Shown one piece after another: positions 9,470 through 20,666 of a stretch of 64,000 bases of DNA (position 1 is its first letter; every line of letters begins with the position of its first letter). The DNA lies in contig NZ_LT629689.1 of assembly GCF_900102035.1 (NCBI RefSeq), forward strand, positions 4,014,001-4,078,000, given 5' to 3'. This DNA comes from Pseudomonas extremaustralis (GTDB lineage Bacteria > Pseudomonadota > Gammaproteobacteria > Pseudomonadales > Pseudomonadaceae). The position numbers and the translations under genes were made by a program. Under the pieces are notes generated by a model that was not told where the DNA came from, did not search any database, and saw nothing but the letters and a program-made list of their open reading frames with translations.

Positions 9470-10387
9470 TTAGAAATAGCCTTGACGTTTTTTATCTTCC
9501 ATCGAGCCTGCGCCATCGTGGTCGATGACCCGGCCCTGGCGCTCGGAAGTTCGCGTCAGGAGCATTTCCTGAATGATGTCCGTCAGCGTCTCGGCTTCGG
9601 ACTCCACCGCGCCCGTCAACGGGTAGCAGCCAAGGGTACGGAAACGTACTTTCTTTTTGACGATGCGGGCTTTGTCCTCGTCGGACAGGTGCTCGAGGAT
9701 GCGGTCGTCGTCGATCATGATCAACGTGCCGTTCTTCTCGATCACATCGCGCTCGGCGGCGAAGTACAGCGGCACGATCGGGATGCCTTCCAGGTAGATG
9801 TACTGCCAGATGTCCAGCTCGGTCCAGTTGGACAGCGGGAACACACGGATCGACTCGCCCTTGTTGACGTTGCCGTTGTACACGTTCCACAGCTCGGGAC
9901 GCTGGTTTTTCGGGTCCCAGCGGTGCTTGCTGTCGCGGAACGAGTACACGCGCTCTTTGGCACGGGATTTCTCTTCATCGCGACGGGCACCGCCGAAGGC
10001 GGCGTCGAAACCATACTTGTCCAAGGCCTGCTTGAGGCCTTCGGTCTTCATGATGTCGGTGTGCTTGGCGCTGCCGTGGGTGAAGGGGTTGATACCCTGC
10101 GCCACGCCGTCCGGGTTGACGTGGGTGATCAGGTCCAGGCCCAGTTCCTCGACCATGCGGTCGCGGAACGTGTACATCTCCTGGAATTTCCACTGGGTGT
10201 CGACATGCATCACCGGGAACGGCAGCTTGCCCGGGAAGAAGGCCTTGCGTGCCAGGTGCAGCATCACGGCGGAGTCTTTACCGATCGAGTAGAGCATCAC
10301 CGGGTTATCGAACTCGGCGGCGACCTCGCGGATGATGTGGATGCTTTCCGCCTCCAGCTGTTTCAGATGCGTCAGTTTGTCGACCAT
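9470..10387 (-). CDS. cysD: Sulfate adenylyltransferase subunit 2
   Basis: Catalytic ATP-PPi subunit of ATP sulfurylase, making APS from sulfate and ATP. The 305-residue protein has the PP-loop motif [13 protein letters not shown] (about 34-46), [20 protein letters not shown] and the C-terminal [21 protein letters not shown] tail (last 21 residues), all typical of CysD. It is the first gene of a two-gene assimilatory sulfate operon with cysNC. Confidence 0.97.
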   Translation of the reverse strand: MVDKLTHLKQLEAESIHIIREVAAEFDNPVMLYSIGKDSAVMLHLARKAFFPGKLPFPVMHVDTQWKFQEMYTFRDRMVEELGLDLITHVNPDGVAQGINPFTHGSAKHTDIMKTEGLKQALDKYGFDAAFGGARRDEEKSRAKERVYSFRDSKHRWDPKNQRPELWNVYNGNVNKGESIRVFPLSNWTELDIWQYIYLEGIPIVPLYFAAERDVIEKNGTLIMIDDDRILEHLSDEDKARIVKKKVRFRTLGCYPLTGAVESEAETLTDIIQEMLLTRTSERQGRVIDHDGAGSMEDKKRQGYF

Positions 10388-10523
10388 GGTTACTCACGGA
10401 AAAACGATCTTATGGACGGCCAGCGGGCCGTGTTCGAGCGGGGCATGCTAGCACAGCACCTTCTTCTATTCAGGGCGCGAGCTAGATCGAAACGGTATAT
10501 GAATATGCCCCCAGGTTTGGCCG

Positions 10524-11282
10524 TCAAATCGGGTTGGGGCAATCGATGAACACATGCTCCAGGGCGAAACGCCGCGCCAGGTAATCGCCCAAGGCCTGCA
10601 CGCCGTAACGCTCGGTGGCGTGATGACCGGCGGCAATGAAGCTGATGTCGTTTTCGCGGGCGCTGTGGAAGGTTTGCTCGGAGGCTTCGCCGCTGAGGAA
10701 CAGGTCGACGCCGGCGGCAATCGCCTGGTCGATATAGCCCTGACCGCCGCCGGTACACCAACCGATACGCCGGATCATTTCGCTGCCTTCGATCAATAGC
10801 GGCTCGCGCCCCAGGACCTCTTGCACACGCCGGGCGAAATCACGGGCCGACAGGGGCTCGGCGAGGGAACCGACCAGGCCGACGATTTTCAGGTTGTCCG
10901 GGTCCAGCGGGCCTTCGACGGTGATGTCCAACTGGCGAGCCAGTTGCACGTTGTTGCCGACGTCGGGGTGCAGGTCCAGCGGCAGGTGGTAGGCCAGCAG
11001 GCTGATGTCGTGCTTGAGCAGGGTCTTCAGGCGGCGCTGTTTCATGCCGGTGATGCAGGGGTTTTCGCCCTTCCAGAAATAGCCGTGGTGCACCAGGATC
11101 AGGTCGGCCTGGGCTTCGACGGCGGCATCCAGCAAGGCCTGGCTGGCGGTGACGCCGCTGACGATGCGCATCACCTGCGGGCGCCCCTCGACCTGCAGGC
11201 CATTGGGGCAGTAATCGGCAATTTTTGCGCTGCCGAGGTAGCGGTCCGCTTCCTCGACGAGAGTGCTCAAAGCAACGGCCAT
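10524..11282 (-). CDS. Nif3-like dinuclear metal center protein (YbgI family)
   Basis: A conserved metal-binding hydrolase-like protein often annotated as GTP cyclohydrolase 1 type 2; the physiological reaction is not settled. The 252-residue protein has the family metal ligands in LILVHHGYFWKGE, LAYHLPLDLHPDVGNN and FIAAGHHATERYGVQAL, and the start MAVALSTLVEEADRYLG is typical. It is divergent from algW with about 100 bases between the two starts. The product name reflects homology only. Confidence 0.88.
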   Translation of the reverse strand: MAVALSTLVEEADRYLGSAKIADYCPNGLQVEGRPQVMRIVSGVTASQALLDAAVEAQADLILVHHGYFWKGENPCITGMKQRRLKTLLKHDISLLAYHLPLDLHPDVGNNVQLARQLDITVEGPLDPDNLKIVGLVGSLAEPLSARDFARRVQEVLGREPLLIEGSEMIRRIGWCTGGGQGYIDQAIAAGVDLFLSGEASEQTFHSARENDISFIAAGHHATERYGVQALGDYLARRFALEHVFIDCPNPI

Positions 11283-11384
11283 AAAAGACTCCTAAATATC
11301 CCGTTCCGAGGCGCTCGCAGCCTCGTATAATGCGCCACATTATGGGCGCTCCCCCGCCCCCTGCAACCTGTCAGGATTTACTTG

Positions 11385-12539
<1,155 letters not shown>

Positions 12540-12637
12540 ACCACCTCGGCGTTTCCCCCCCGTGAGGCGGCAAGCGCTGCGGTAAAACCGCGGCCCTGCC
12601 CCTCACGACATAGCGCTGTCGCGCAGCAAACGGGACC

Positions 12638-12662
12638 GCTGTGGCAAGCAAGCTCGCCCCTA
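12638..12662. repeat. Single REP-like element
   Basis: GCAAGCAAGCTCGCCCCTAC resembles the reverse strand of the common Pseudomonas REP GTAGGGGCGAGCTTGC. It lies in the convergent algW-hemH gap and reaches the hemH stop codon. Confidence 0.6.
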
Positions 12663-13685
12663 CACTGCCCGTGGTGCTCTTTCGCAGAGGGTGTTGAGGG
12701 CCGCCGCCCACTGCGGATCAGCATTCAGGCACGGCACCAGCACCAAGTCATCGCCGCCCGCCTCGCGGAACTGTTCACGGCCGCGATCACCGATCTCTTC
12801 CAGGGTCTCGATGCAATCGGCGACGAACGCCGGGCACATCACCAGCAACTTTTTCACGCCCTGCTGGGCCAGCGCCTCCAGGCGCGCCTCGGTGTAGGGT
12901 TCGATCCACTTGGCCCGGCCCAGGCGCGACTGAAACGCCACCGACCATTTGCCATCCGGCAAGCCCAATCGCGCGGCAAAATCCCGGGCGACGCTGTAGC
13001 ACTGTGCGCGATAGCAGGTGGCAAGCACCTCGGGGGACGCGTTCTGACAGCAGTTGGCGTCCTTGAAGCAATGACTGCCGCTAGGGTCGAGCTTGGTCAG
13101 ATGGCGCTCGGGAAGGCCGTGGAAACTCAGCAGCAAGTGATCGTAATCCTGTTCCACATAAGACCGTACGCTGTGGGCCAGGGCATCGATGTACTCAGGC
13201 TGATCGTAGAAAGGCGGCACGATCGAAAACTGCACATTGAGTTTCTTGTCGCGCACCACACGCCGGGCTTCCTCGATGACCGTGGTCACGGTGCTGTCGG
13301 CAAACTGCGGGTACAACGGCGCCAGGGTCACGTTTCGAATGCCTTGGGCGGCCAGGCGGGTCAGGGCCGTTTCAATCGACGGTTCGCCGTAGCGCATCGC
13401 CAGCTCCACCGGGCCCTGGGTCCATTGCGCGGTCATCTGCTCTTGCAGACGGCGGCTGAGCACCACCAGCGGCGAACCTTCGTCCCACCAGATGGACGCG
13501 TAGGCATGGGCCGACTGCTCGGGACGCTTGATCAGGATCAGCGACACCAGCAAGCGCCGCACCGGCCAAGGCAGGTCGATGACATACGGGTCCATCAGGA
13601 ACTGATTGAGGTAGCTGCGCACATCGGCCACCGAAGTGGACGCCGGTGAGCCCAGGTTGACCAGTAACAACGCGTGATCCGTCAT
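12660..13685 (-). CDS. hemH: Ferrochelatase
   Basis: Inserts Fe2+ into protoporphyrin IX, the last step of heme synthesis. The 341-residue protein starts [30 protein letters not shown]. It has [13 protein letters not shown] carrying the catalytic His, then a Cys-rich part ([20 protein letters not shown]), [19 protein letters not shown] and [16 protein letters not shown]. Length is normal. It follows the TIGR01777 epimerase on the same strand with a 14-base gap, so both are probably in one transcript. Light-stress genes lie just beyond them, which suits a porphyrin step but is only context. Confidence 0.96.
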   Translation of the reverse strand: MTDHALLLVNLGSPASTSVADVRSYLNQFLMDPYVIDLPWPVRRLLVSLILIKRPEQSAHAYASIWWDEGSPLVVLSRRLQEQMTAQWTQGPVELAMRYGEPSIETALTRLAAQGIRNVTLAPLYPQFADSTVTTVIEEARRVVRDKKLNVQFSIVPPFYDQPEYIDALAHSVRSYVEQDYDHLLLSFHGLPERHLTKLDPSGSHCFKDANCCQNASPEVLATCYRAQCYSVARDFAARLGLPDGKWSVAFQSRLGRAKWIEPYTEARLEALAQQGVKKLLVMCPAFVADCIETLEEIGDRGREQFREAGGDDLVLVPCLNADPQWAAALNTLCERAPRAV

Positions 13686-13699
13686 GCAACATCCTATCT

Positions 13700-14599
13700 C
13701 TAGAGGCGGCTGGACAAGTCGTCCAGGGCCGCGTGCAACTCAGTGAACTGGAAAGTGAAACCGGCGGCCAACAGGCGTTCGGGCAATGCTTTCTGGCCGC
13801 CCAGCAACAAGCCGGACAACTCACCCAGGCCCACCTTCAATGCGAAGGCCGGCATCGGCATGAACGCCGGGCGGTGCAACACCTGGCCCAGTGTCTTGGC
13901 AAACTCGCGGTTACGTACCGGGTGCGGCGCGCAGGCATTATAAGGACCGCTGGCGTCTTGCTTGTGCAGAAGAAAATCAATCAGGCCGATTTGATCTTTG
14001 ATATGCACCCACGGCATCCACTGCCGACCATTGCCGATAGGCCCTCCCAACGCCAGTTTGAACGGCAGCAACAGCCGCGACAAAAAGCCGCCCTCGGCCG
14101 CCAGCACCAGGCCGGTACGCACCAGCACCACACGAATGCCCAGGGCTTGCGCGCGCTGGGCGGTTTCCTCCCAGGCGATGCACAACTGGCTGGGGAAATC
14201 GTCCTGCACCGGTCCGCTGGCTTCGGTCAATTCACGCTCGCCACCGTCGCCATACCAACCCACCGCCGAACCGGAGATCAGCACCGCCGGTTTTTGCGCC
14301 AGGCCTTCCAGCCATACCAGCAGGGTTTCAGTGAGGCTGATGCGACTGCTCCACAACAGCGCCTTGCGCTTGCGGGTCCAGGGGCGATCAGCGATGGGTG
14401 CGCCAGCCAGGTTGACCACCGCATCGACCGCGCCGACCACGTCCTCCAGGCGCCCGACACCCAGCACCTGGGCACCGCAGATTTTGGCGACATGTTCAGG
14501 CTTGCGGCTCCACACCGTCAGGCGATGGCCCTGAGCGAGCCAGTGTTGGCAGAGTTGGCGTCCGATCAAACCGGTACCGCCGGTCAGCAAAATATGCAT
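13700..14599 (-). CDS. TIGR01777 family NAD(P)-dependent epimerase-like protein (YfcH type)
   Basis: Extended SDR-fold protein of unknown substrate. The Rossmann motif [13 protein letters not shown] sits at residues 4-16, [18 protein letters not shown] is typical of the family, and a C-terminal DUF1731 segment ([20 protein letters not shown]) is present. The length of 299 residues is normal. The promoter region is shared with the divergent renalase gene, including the TATACC-N12-TGTACA operator, so it may share light control. It precedes hemH. Confidence 0.88.
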   Translation of the reverse strand: MHILLTGGTGLIGRQLCQHWLAQGHRLTVWSRKPEHVAKICGAQVLGVGRLEDVVGAVDAVVNLAGAPIADRPWTRKRKALLWSSRISLTETLLVWLEGLAQKPAVLISGSAVGWYGDGGERELTEASGPVQDDFPSQLCIAWEETAQRAQALGIRVVLVRTGLVLAAEGGFLSRLLLPFKLALGGPIGNGRQWMPWVHIKDQIGLIDFLLHKQDASGPYNACAPHPVRNREFAKTLGQVLHRPAFMPMPAFALKVGLGELSGLLLGGQKALPERLLAAGFTFQFTELHAALDDLSSRL

Positions 14600-14738
14600 G
14601 GGATCTTCCTCATGTAACGTTCGCCACCCGTCACTGGTCTATTTTGTATTCAGGGATGATTTTGTAATCAGGCGTGATGCGGGTTCAGGCCTCAGCCTTA
14701 ACCATAGGTCACACCTTAAGAACAGGTAAGCCAAAACT

Positions 14739-14762
14739 TATACCAAAAAACAATATTGTACA
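14739..14762. promoter_or_regulatory. Putative LitR-type operator in front of renalase
   Basis: TATACC (14739-14744), 12 bases, TGTACA (14757-14762). It differs by one base from the T(G/A)TACA-N12-TGTA(C/T)A motif that I recall for the P. putida light regulator PplR1. The same arrangement occurs twice before the operon that encodes a LitR-like protein (16029-16052 and 16079-16102). Confidence 0.65.
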
Positions 14763-14781
14763 GCTATTGGTGTCGGCGTAG

Positions 14782-16010
<1,229 letters not shown>

Positions 16011-16028
16011 CCCAGGCAAAAAAAAACT

Positions 16029-16052
16029 TATACAAATAATTTGACTTGTACA
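16029..16052. promoter_or_regulatory. Putative LitR-type operator A
   Basis: TATACA (16029-16034), 12 bases, TGTACA (16047-16052). It fits T(G/A)TACA-N12-TGTA(C/T)A with no mismatch. The right half-site lies directly after the -35 box of the promoter at 16041-16068, a position that suits a repressor. Confidence 0.75.
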
Positions 16053-16068
16053 GCATCAAACCTATGAT
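16041..16068 (+). promoter_or_regulatory. Probable promoter of the ybgA-merR-phrB operon
   Basis: TTGACT (16041-16046), a 16-base spacer and TATGAT (16063-16068), five of six to consensus in both boxes. It overlaps operator A and lies upstream of operator B, about 55 bases before the first start codon. Confidence 0.6.
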
Positions 16069-16078
16069 GAGATTTAGT

Positions 16079-16102
16079 TGTACAGACTTCTTGGTTTGTA
16101 CA
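16079..16102. promoter_or_regulatory. Putative LitR-type operator B
   Basis: TGTACA (16079-16084), 12 bases, TGTACA (16097-16102): a second mismatch-free copy of the same motif. Centre-to-centre spacing to operator A is 50 bases, about five helical turns, so two bound regulators would face the same side of the DNA. Confidence 0.75.
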
Positions 16103-16124
16103 GGAATCCTGTAGAGGTTTGGCC

Positions 16125-17090
16125 ATGTCCAACTCCCCGTCCATCAAGCCGAAGATTGGCATCAGCGCCTGCCTGCTGGGCGAGAACGTGCGCTTCAACG
16201 GCGGCCATAAACAGTCACAACTGTGCTGCGACGTGCTCAGCGAGTACTTCGACTTCGTGCCGCTGTGCCCGGAAGTGGCGATCGGCCTGGGCATTCCTCG
16301 CGAAACCATCCGCCTGGTGGGCGACAGCGCAAACCCCCAGGCCGTCGGCACCGTACACCGTGAGCTGAACGTCACCGCCCCACTGGACGCCTACGGTCAG
16401 AAAATGGCCGCCGAGCATACCGACCTGTGTGGCTACATCTTCATGCAGAAGTCGCCGTCCTGCGGCCTGGAACGCGTAAAGGTGTACCGCGAAAACGGCG
16501 CACCGGTGGACGGCGGCGGGCGCGGCATCTATGCCCAGGCGTTCTGCGCGCGCCACCCCAACCTGCCGGTGGAAGAGGACGGTCGGCTGAATGACCCGGT
16601 GCTGCGGGAGAACTTCCTGACCCGAGTCTTCGTGTACGCCAGTTGGCAACAACTGCTGGCCGAAGGCCTGACCCGGCATCGCTTGCTGGCCTTCCATTCG
16701 CGCTACAAATACCTGCTGATGGCCCACAGCCCGGCGCATTACAAGCGCCTGGGCAACCGGCTCGGCAGCATGGCCAAGGGCGTGGACCTCGATGAACTGG
16801 CGACGTGTTATTTCAGCGACCTGATGACCGGCCTGAAAAAATGCGCCACCCGGGGCACCCACACCAACGTGTTGAAACACATCAGCGGCTACCTCAAGCA
16901 AGCCATCAGTGCCGATGACAAACAGGAAATGCACACCGTCATCGGCCAATACCACCAGGGCATTGTGCCGCTGGTGGTGCCGTTGACCTTGCTCAAACAT
17001 CACTTTCGCCAACACCCGGACCGCTACATCGCGCAACAGGCGTACCTGCAGCCGCACCCGGAAAACCTCAGCCTGCGTAATGCGATCTAA
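16125..17090 (+). CDS. DUF523 and DUF1722 domain protein (YbgA-like)
   Basis: Function not established. The N-terminal DUF523 domain (about residues 10-150) has GISACLLGENVRFNGGHK and CGYIFMQKSPSCGLERVKVY with several conserved Cys. The C-terminal DUF1722 (YbgA) domain is at about 190-310 (FHSRYKYLLMAHSPAHYKRLG). In enterobacteria ybgA lies next to phrB, and the same association is seen here. The ATG at 16125 has GAGG about 9 bases upstream; a TTG at 16119 in frame is less likely. First gene of a nine-gene run. Confidence 0.85.
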   Translation: MSNSPSIKPKIGISACLLGENVRFNGGHKQSQLCCDVLSEYFDFVPLCPEVAIGLGIPRETIRLVGDSANPQAVGTVHRELNVTAPLDAYGQKMAAEHTDLCGYIFMQKSPSCGLERVKVYRENGAPVDGGGRGIYAQAFCARHPNLPVEEDGRLNDPVLRENFLTRVFVYASWQQLLAEGLTRHRLLAFHSRYKYLLMAHSPAHYKRLGNRLGSMAKGVDLDELATCYFSDLMTGLKKCATRGTHTNVLKHISGYLKQAISADDKQEMHTVIGQYHQGIVPLVVPLTLLKHHFRQHPDRYIAQQAYLQPHPENLSLRNAI

Positions 17091-17096
17091 ATCACT

Positions 17097-18026
17097 ATGA
17101 CAGTTGCCCTGCAAGACGAACCCGGCGTCGACGTCGCCCAAGCCCTCGAAAACGGCTGGCTGCCGATTCGCGAAGTGGCGCGCCAGACCGGCGTCAACGC
17201 GGTGACCCTGCGCGCGTGGGAGCGCCGCTACGGCCTGATCGTGCCCCAGCGCACCGCCAAAGGGCATCGGCTGTTCAGCTCTGACCATGTGCAACGTATC
17301 CACACCATCCTCACCTGGCTCAATCGCGGGGTACCGGTCAGCCAGGTCAAAGGCCTGATCGACTCTGCCCAGGCCCTGCCCGACGCGGTGGAAAACGAGT
17401 GGCAAACCCTGCGCCAGAATCTGGTGAGCGCCATCGGCGAATTGGCTGAGCGCCAGGTCGACGATGCCTTCAACCAGGCCATGGCGCTGTATCCGCCGCG
17501 CACGTTGTGCGAGCAGTTGCTGTTGCCGTTGCTCCAGGCGTTGGAGCAGCGCTGGCAAGGCCAGTTCGGCGCGCAGATGGAGCGCGTGTTTTTCCTGTCC
17601 TGGTTGCGCAGTAAGTTCGGCGCGCGCATCTACCACAACAATCGCCAGTTGCACGGCGCGCCGCTGCTGCTGATCAATCATTCCGACCTGCCCCTGGAGC
17701 CGCACCTGTGGCTCAGCGCCTGGCTGGCCAGCAGCGCCGACTGCCCGGTGGAGGTTTTCGACTGGCCGCTGCCCGTCGGCGAACTCGCCCTGGCGGTGGA
17801 ACACCTCAAGCCCCGCGCCGTGCTGCTGTATTCAAGCAAGGCCCTGAATGTGACGACCCTGACCAAACTGCTGGGCGGCGTCGATTGCCCCACCGTGATG
17901 ACCGGACCGTCGGTATGCATCCACCAGGCCGAGTTGTCGGTATTGACCCATGACATCCCCGCATTGTTCGTCGCCGAAGACCCGCTGTCGGCCCACCAGT
18001 TGCTGATCCAACGTGGACTCCTCTAA
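17097..18026 (+). CDS. MerR-family regulator, LitR/CarH-like (class II LitR)
   Basis: Probable dark repressor of this operon. The N-terminal MerR helix-turn-helix spans about residues 17-85 (LPIREVARQTGVNAVTLRAWERRYG, then GHRLFSSDHVQRI). It is followed by a helical cap domain like that of B12-binding photoreceptors (LCEQLLLPLLQALEQRWQGQ) and a Rossmann-like C-terminal half. The cobalamin-ligand region, ExHxxG in CarH/LitR, reads EPHLWL, so B12 binding is doubtful. Class II LitR proteins of P. putida are similar and, as I recall, work with a LOV protein; no LOV gene is in this window. It sits between ybgA and phrB. Confidence 0.82.
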   Translation: MTVALQDEPGVDVAQALENGWLPIREVARQTGVNAVTLRAWERRYGLIVPQRTAKGHRLFSSDHVQRIHTILTWLNRGVPVSQVKGLIDSAQALPDAVENEWQTLRQNLVSAIGELAERQVDDAFNQAMALYPPRTLCEQLLLPLLQALEQRWQGQFGAQMERVFFLSWLRSKFGARIYHNNRQLHGAPLLLINHSDLPLEPHLWLSAWLASSADCPVEVFDWPLPVGELALAVEHLKPRAVLLYSSKALNVTTLTKLLGGVDCPTVMTGPSVCIHQAELSVLTHDIPALFVAEDPLSAHQLLIQRGLL

Positions 18027-19472
18027 ATGCACCTGATCTGGCTGCGCACCGACCTGCGCCTTCACGACAACACCGCCCTCGCCGCCGCCTGCGAGCGTGG
18101 CCCGGTGGCGGCCGTGTACCTCATCACGCCGCAACAATGGCTGGCCCACGATGATGCCCCGTGCAAAGTGGATTTCTGGCTGCGCAACCTGCAGCCCCTG
18201 AGCCAGGCCCTGGCCGCGCTGAATATCCCCTTGCTGATCCGTCATGCCGCCACCTGGGACCAGGCACCCGCCGTGCTCGGTACGCTGTCCCGCGAACTGT
18301 CGGTGGCCGGGGTGCACGTCAACGAGGAATACGGCATTCATGAAAGCCGTCGCGATGCGGCGGTGGCCAAGGCCCTGGAAGCCGATGGCGTGACCTTCCA
18401 CCGCTACCTGGACCAACTGTTTTTCCAACCGGGCAGCGTGCTGACCAAGACCGGCACTTATTTCCAAGTGTTCAGCCAATTCCGCAAGGTCTGCTACAGC
18501 CGCCTGCACAGTGCCCTGCCACGCTTGATCGCAACGCCCAAGGCCCAGGCGCCCATCACGCTCAAAAGTGATCCGATCCCCGGACAGGTCGAAGGCTTCG
18601 AACCACCCAGCGACACGCTGCGCGCCCTCTGGCCCGCCGGTGAAGACGAAGCCCGCCGCCGTCTCGACGCGTTTGCCGAGCAACGGATCAGCGACTACAA
18701 AGACCAGCGCGACTTCCCGGCCAAACCCGGCACCAGCCAGCTCTCGGCCTACCTGGCCGCGGGCGTGGTGTCGCCGCGCCAATGCCTGCATGCCGCGCTG
18801 CAAAGCAACGGCGGCGAGTTCGAAAGCGGCGACGTGGGCACCATCACATGGATCAGCGAACTGCTCTGGCGTGAGTTTTACAAACACATCCTGGTCGGCT
18901 ATCCACGGGTCTCGCGCCACCGCGCGTTCCGCCCCGAGACCGAAGCCGTGGCCTGGCGCGATGCGCCCCAGGACCTGGCCGCCTGGCAAGAAGCCCGCAC
19001 CGGCCTGCCGATCATCGACGCGGCCATGCGCCAACTGCTGGAGACCGGCTGGATGCACAACCGCCTGCGCATGGTGGTGGCGATGTTCCTGACCAAGAAC
19101 CTGTTGATCGACTGGCGCGAAGGCGAGCGCTTCTTTATGCGTCACCTGATCGACGGCGACCTGGCGGCCAATAACGGCGGCTGGCAGTGGAGTTCATCCA
19201 CCGGCACCGATTCGGCGCCGTACTTCCGGATTTTCAGCCCCTTGAGCCAGTCGGAAAAATTCGACGGCGACGGCGTGTTCATCAAGCACTGGCTGCCGGA
19301 ACTCGCGGCGCTGAATAAAAAGGACGTGCACAACCCGCAAGCGCTGGGCGGCCTGTTCGGCATCGCGGATTACCCGCGTTCGATCGTCGACCTGAAGACA
19401 TCCCGCGAACGCGCCCTGGCCGCCTTCCGCAGCCTGCCGTCCCGCGAAGCGGTGGGAGTCGGACATGAGTGA
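18027..19472 (+). CDS. phrB: Deoxyribodipyrimidine photolyase
   Basis: Repairs UV-induced cyclobutane pyrimidine dimers using blue light, FADH- and an antenna chromophore. The 481-residue protein has the N-terminal antenna domain (MHLIWLRTDLRLHDNTALAAA) and the C-terminal FAD domain with WISELLWREFYKHIL, GLPIIDAAMRQL, MHNRLRMVVAMFLTKNL and NNGGWQWSSSTGTDSAPYFR, the class I CPD photolyase pattern. The start codon follows the merR stop with no gap, and the end overlaps the next start by 8 bases. Probably induced by light through the operators upstream of the operon. Confidence 0.96.
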   Translation: MHLIWLRTDLRLHDNTALAAACERGPVAAVYLITPQQWLAHDDAPCKVDFWLRNLQPLSQALAALNIPLLIRHAATWDQAPAVLGTLSRELSVAGVHVNEEYGIHESRRDAAVAKALEADGVTFHRYLDQLFFQPGSVLTKTGTYFQVFSQFRKVCYSRLHSALPRLIATPKAQAPITLKSDPIPGQVEGFEPPSDTLRALWPAGEDEARRRLDAFAEQRISDYKDQRDFPAKPGTSQLSAYLAAGVVSPRQCLHAALQSNGGEFESGDVGTITWISELLWREFYKHILVGYPRVSRHRAFRPETEAVAWRDAPQDLAAWQEARTGLPIIDAAMRQLLETGWMHNRLRMVVAMFLTKNLLIDWREGERFFMRHLIDGDLAANNGGWQWSSSTGTDSAPYFRIFSPLSQSEKFDGDGVFIKHWLPELAALNKKDVHNPQALGGLFGIADYPRSIVDLKTSRERALAAFRSLPSREAVGVGHE

Positions 19473-19887
19473 CTTCCTGCCACGCTTCGCCCAGGCCTTC
19501 GCCACACTGGACAAGCACAACCTGCACCTGCTCGACAGCCTGTACAGCAAGGACATCGCGTTCGCCGACCCGCTGCACAACATCCAGGGCCTGACCGCAC
19601 TGCAGCGTTATTTCGCCGACATGTACAGCAACGTCAGCCAACTACGCTTCGACTTCTACGGCTTCGATCAGGTGGCCGAAGGCGAAGGTTACCTGCGCTG
19701 GAAAATGAGTTTCTGCCACCCGCGCCTGGCCAACGGCAAGGTGATCCGGGTGGAGGGCTGCTCGCACTTGATGTGGCGTGACAAGGTCTACCGCCATCGC
19801 GACTATTTCGATGTCGGCGCCATGCTCTACGAACACCTTCCCGTCTTGGGTCGAGTCATCATCTGGCTGAAAAGGAGAATGGGATGA
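19465..19887 (+). CDS. NTF2/SnoaL-like protein
   Basis: The 140-residue cytoplasmic protein has an NTF2-like cone fold pattern: an N-terminal helix, then LYSKDIAFADPLHNIQGLTALQRYFADM, and a strand-rich C-terminal half (FDFYGFDQVAEGEGYLRWKM). The catalytic role is unknown. Genes of this type regularly precede the SDR and FAD-oxidoreductase genes in photooxidative-stress operons. Its start overlaps phrB by 8 bases and its stop overlaps the SDR start (ATGA). Confidence 0.8.
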   Translation: MSDFLPRFAQAFATLDKHNLHLLDSLYSKDIAFADPLHNIQGLTALQRYFADMYSNVSQLRFDFYGFDQVAEGEGYLRWKMSFCHPRLANGKVIRVEGCSHLMWRDKVYRHRDYFDVGAMLYEHLPVLGRVIIWLKRRMG

Positions 19888-20666
19888 ACGCAGTGTCGCC
19901 TCGCCGTTATTGGCTGACCGGTGCCAGCAGTGGCATCGGTGCCGCGCTGGCCGTGGAGTTGCTCAACAGTGGCGCCCACGTTGCGCTGAGTTCGCGCACC
20001 AAGGCCCCGTTGCAAGCGCTCGCCCAGCGTTACCCCGGCCAAGTGCTGGTGGTGGCCGGCGACCTGACCAACAGCCAGACCGTGCGCGAAATCGGTGAGC
20101 ACATCGGTGAGGTGTGGGGCGCGCTCGACACGGTGATCCTCAATGCCGGCACCTGTGAATATGTGGACGCCAAGCAGTTCGACTCGTCGATCATCGAACA
20201 TGTGGTGCGCACCAACCTGTTGGCCAGCAGCTACTGCATCGAAGCCGCGCTGCCGTTGCTGCGCACCGGGAAAAGGCCGCACCTGGTCGGTGTCGCCAGC
20301 GCGGTGACTTACCTGCCGATGCCCCGCGCCGAAGCCTATGGCGCGTCCAAGGCCGGGCTGCGCTACCTGTTCGAATCCCTGCGCATCAGCCTGTCGCCCG
20401 AGAACATCGACGTCACGGTGATCAGCCCAGGCTTTGTCGATACACCACTGACCGAGCGCAACGACTTCCCGATGCCCCTGAGTTGGTCGGCCAACAAAGC
20501 CGCGCGGCACATCTTCGCCAAGCTGGACAAACGACCGCTGGAAATCGCCTTTCCGGCGCTGTTCATTGCCACCTTGTGGCCGCTGTCGAAACTGCCCAAC
20601 CGGGCGCAACTGATCATCGGCAAACGCATGTTGCGCAGCCCGCCACCGCAAAAGGACGACCTGTGA
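19884..20666 (+). CDS. Short-chain dehydrogenase/reductase
   Basis: Classical SDR of 260 residues with unknown substrate. The cofactor motif TGASSGIG is at about residues 12-19, LNAGTCE at about 90, catalytic Ser in VGVASAVTYL, and YGASK as the YxxxK motif. A C-terminal LWPLSKLPNRAQLIIGKRML tail suggests membrane association, as in other members of this operon type. Start and stop codons overlap the neighbouring genes. A role in lipid modification together with the Cfa-type methyltransferase downstream is an inference. Confidence 0.85.
   Translation: MNAVSPRRYWLTGASSGIGAALAVELLNSGAHVALSSRTKAPLQALAQRYPGQVLVVAGDLTNSQTVREIGEHIGEVWGALDTVILNAGTCEYVDAKQFDSSIIEHVVRTNLLASSYCIEAALPLLRTGKRPHLVGVASAVTYLPMPRAEAYGASKAGLRYLFESLRISLSPENIDVTVISPGFVDTPLTERNDFPMPLSWSANKAARHIFAKLDKRPLEIAFPALFIATLWPLSKLPNRAQLIIGKRMLRSPPPQKDDL

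Noticed and set aside
7397..10549. A 1050-codon open frame on the plus strand
   Set aside because: It lies antisense to cysNC and cysD, whose motifs are clear. Its composition (Val, His, Asp, Gln rich) is typical of the mirror frame of GC-rich genes.
20483..20662. N-terminal extension of the COG2907 oxidoreductase
   Set aside because: The FAD-binding motif begins right at the GTG at 20663; the upstream part is SDR coding sequence in another frame.
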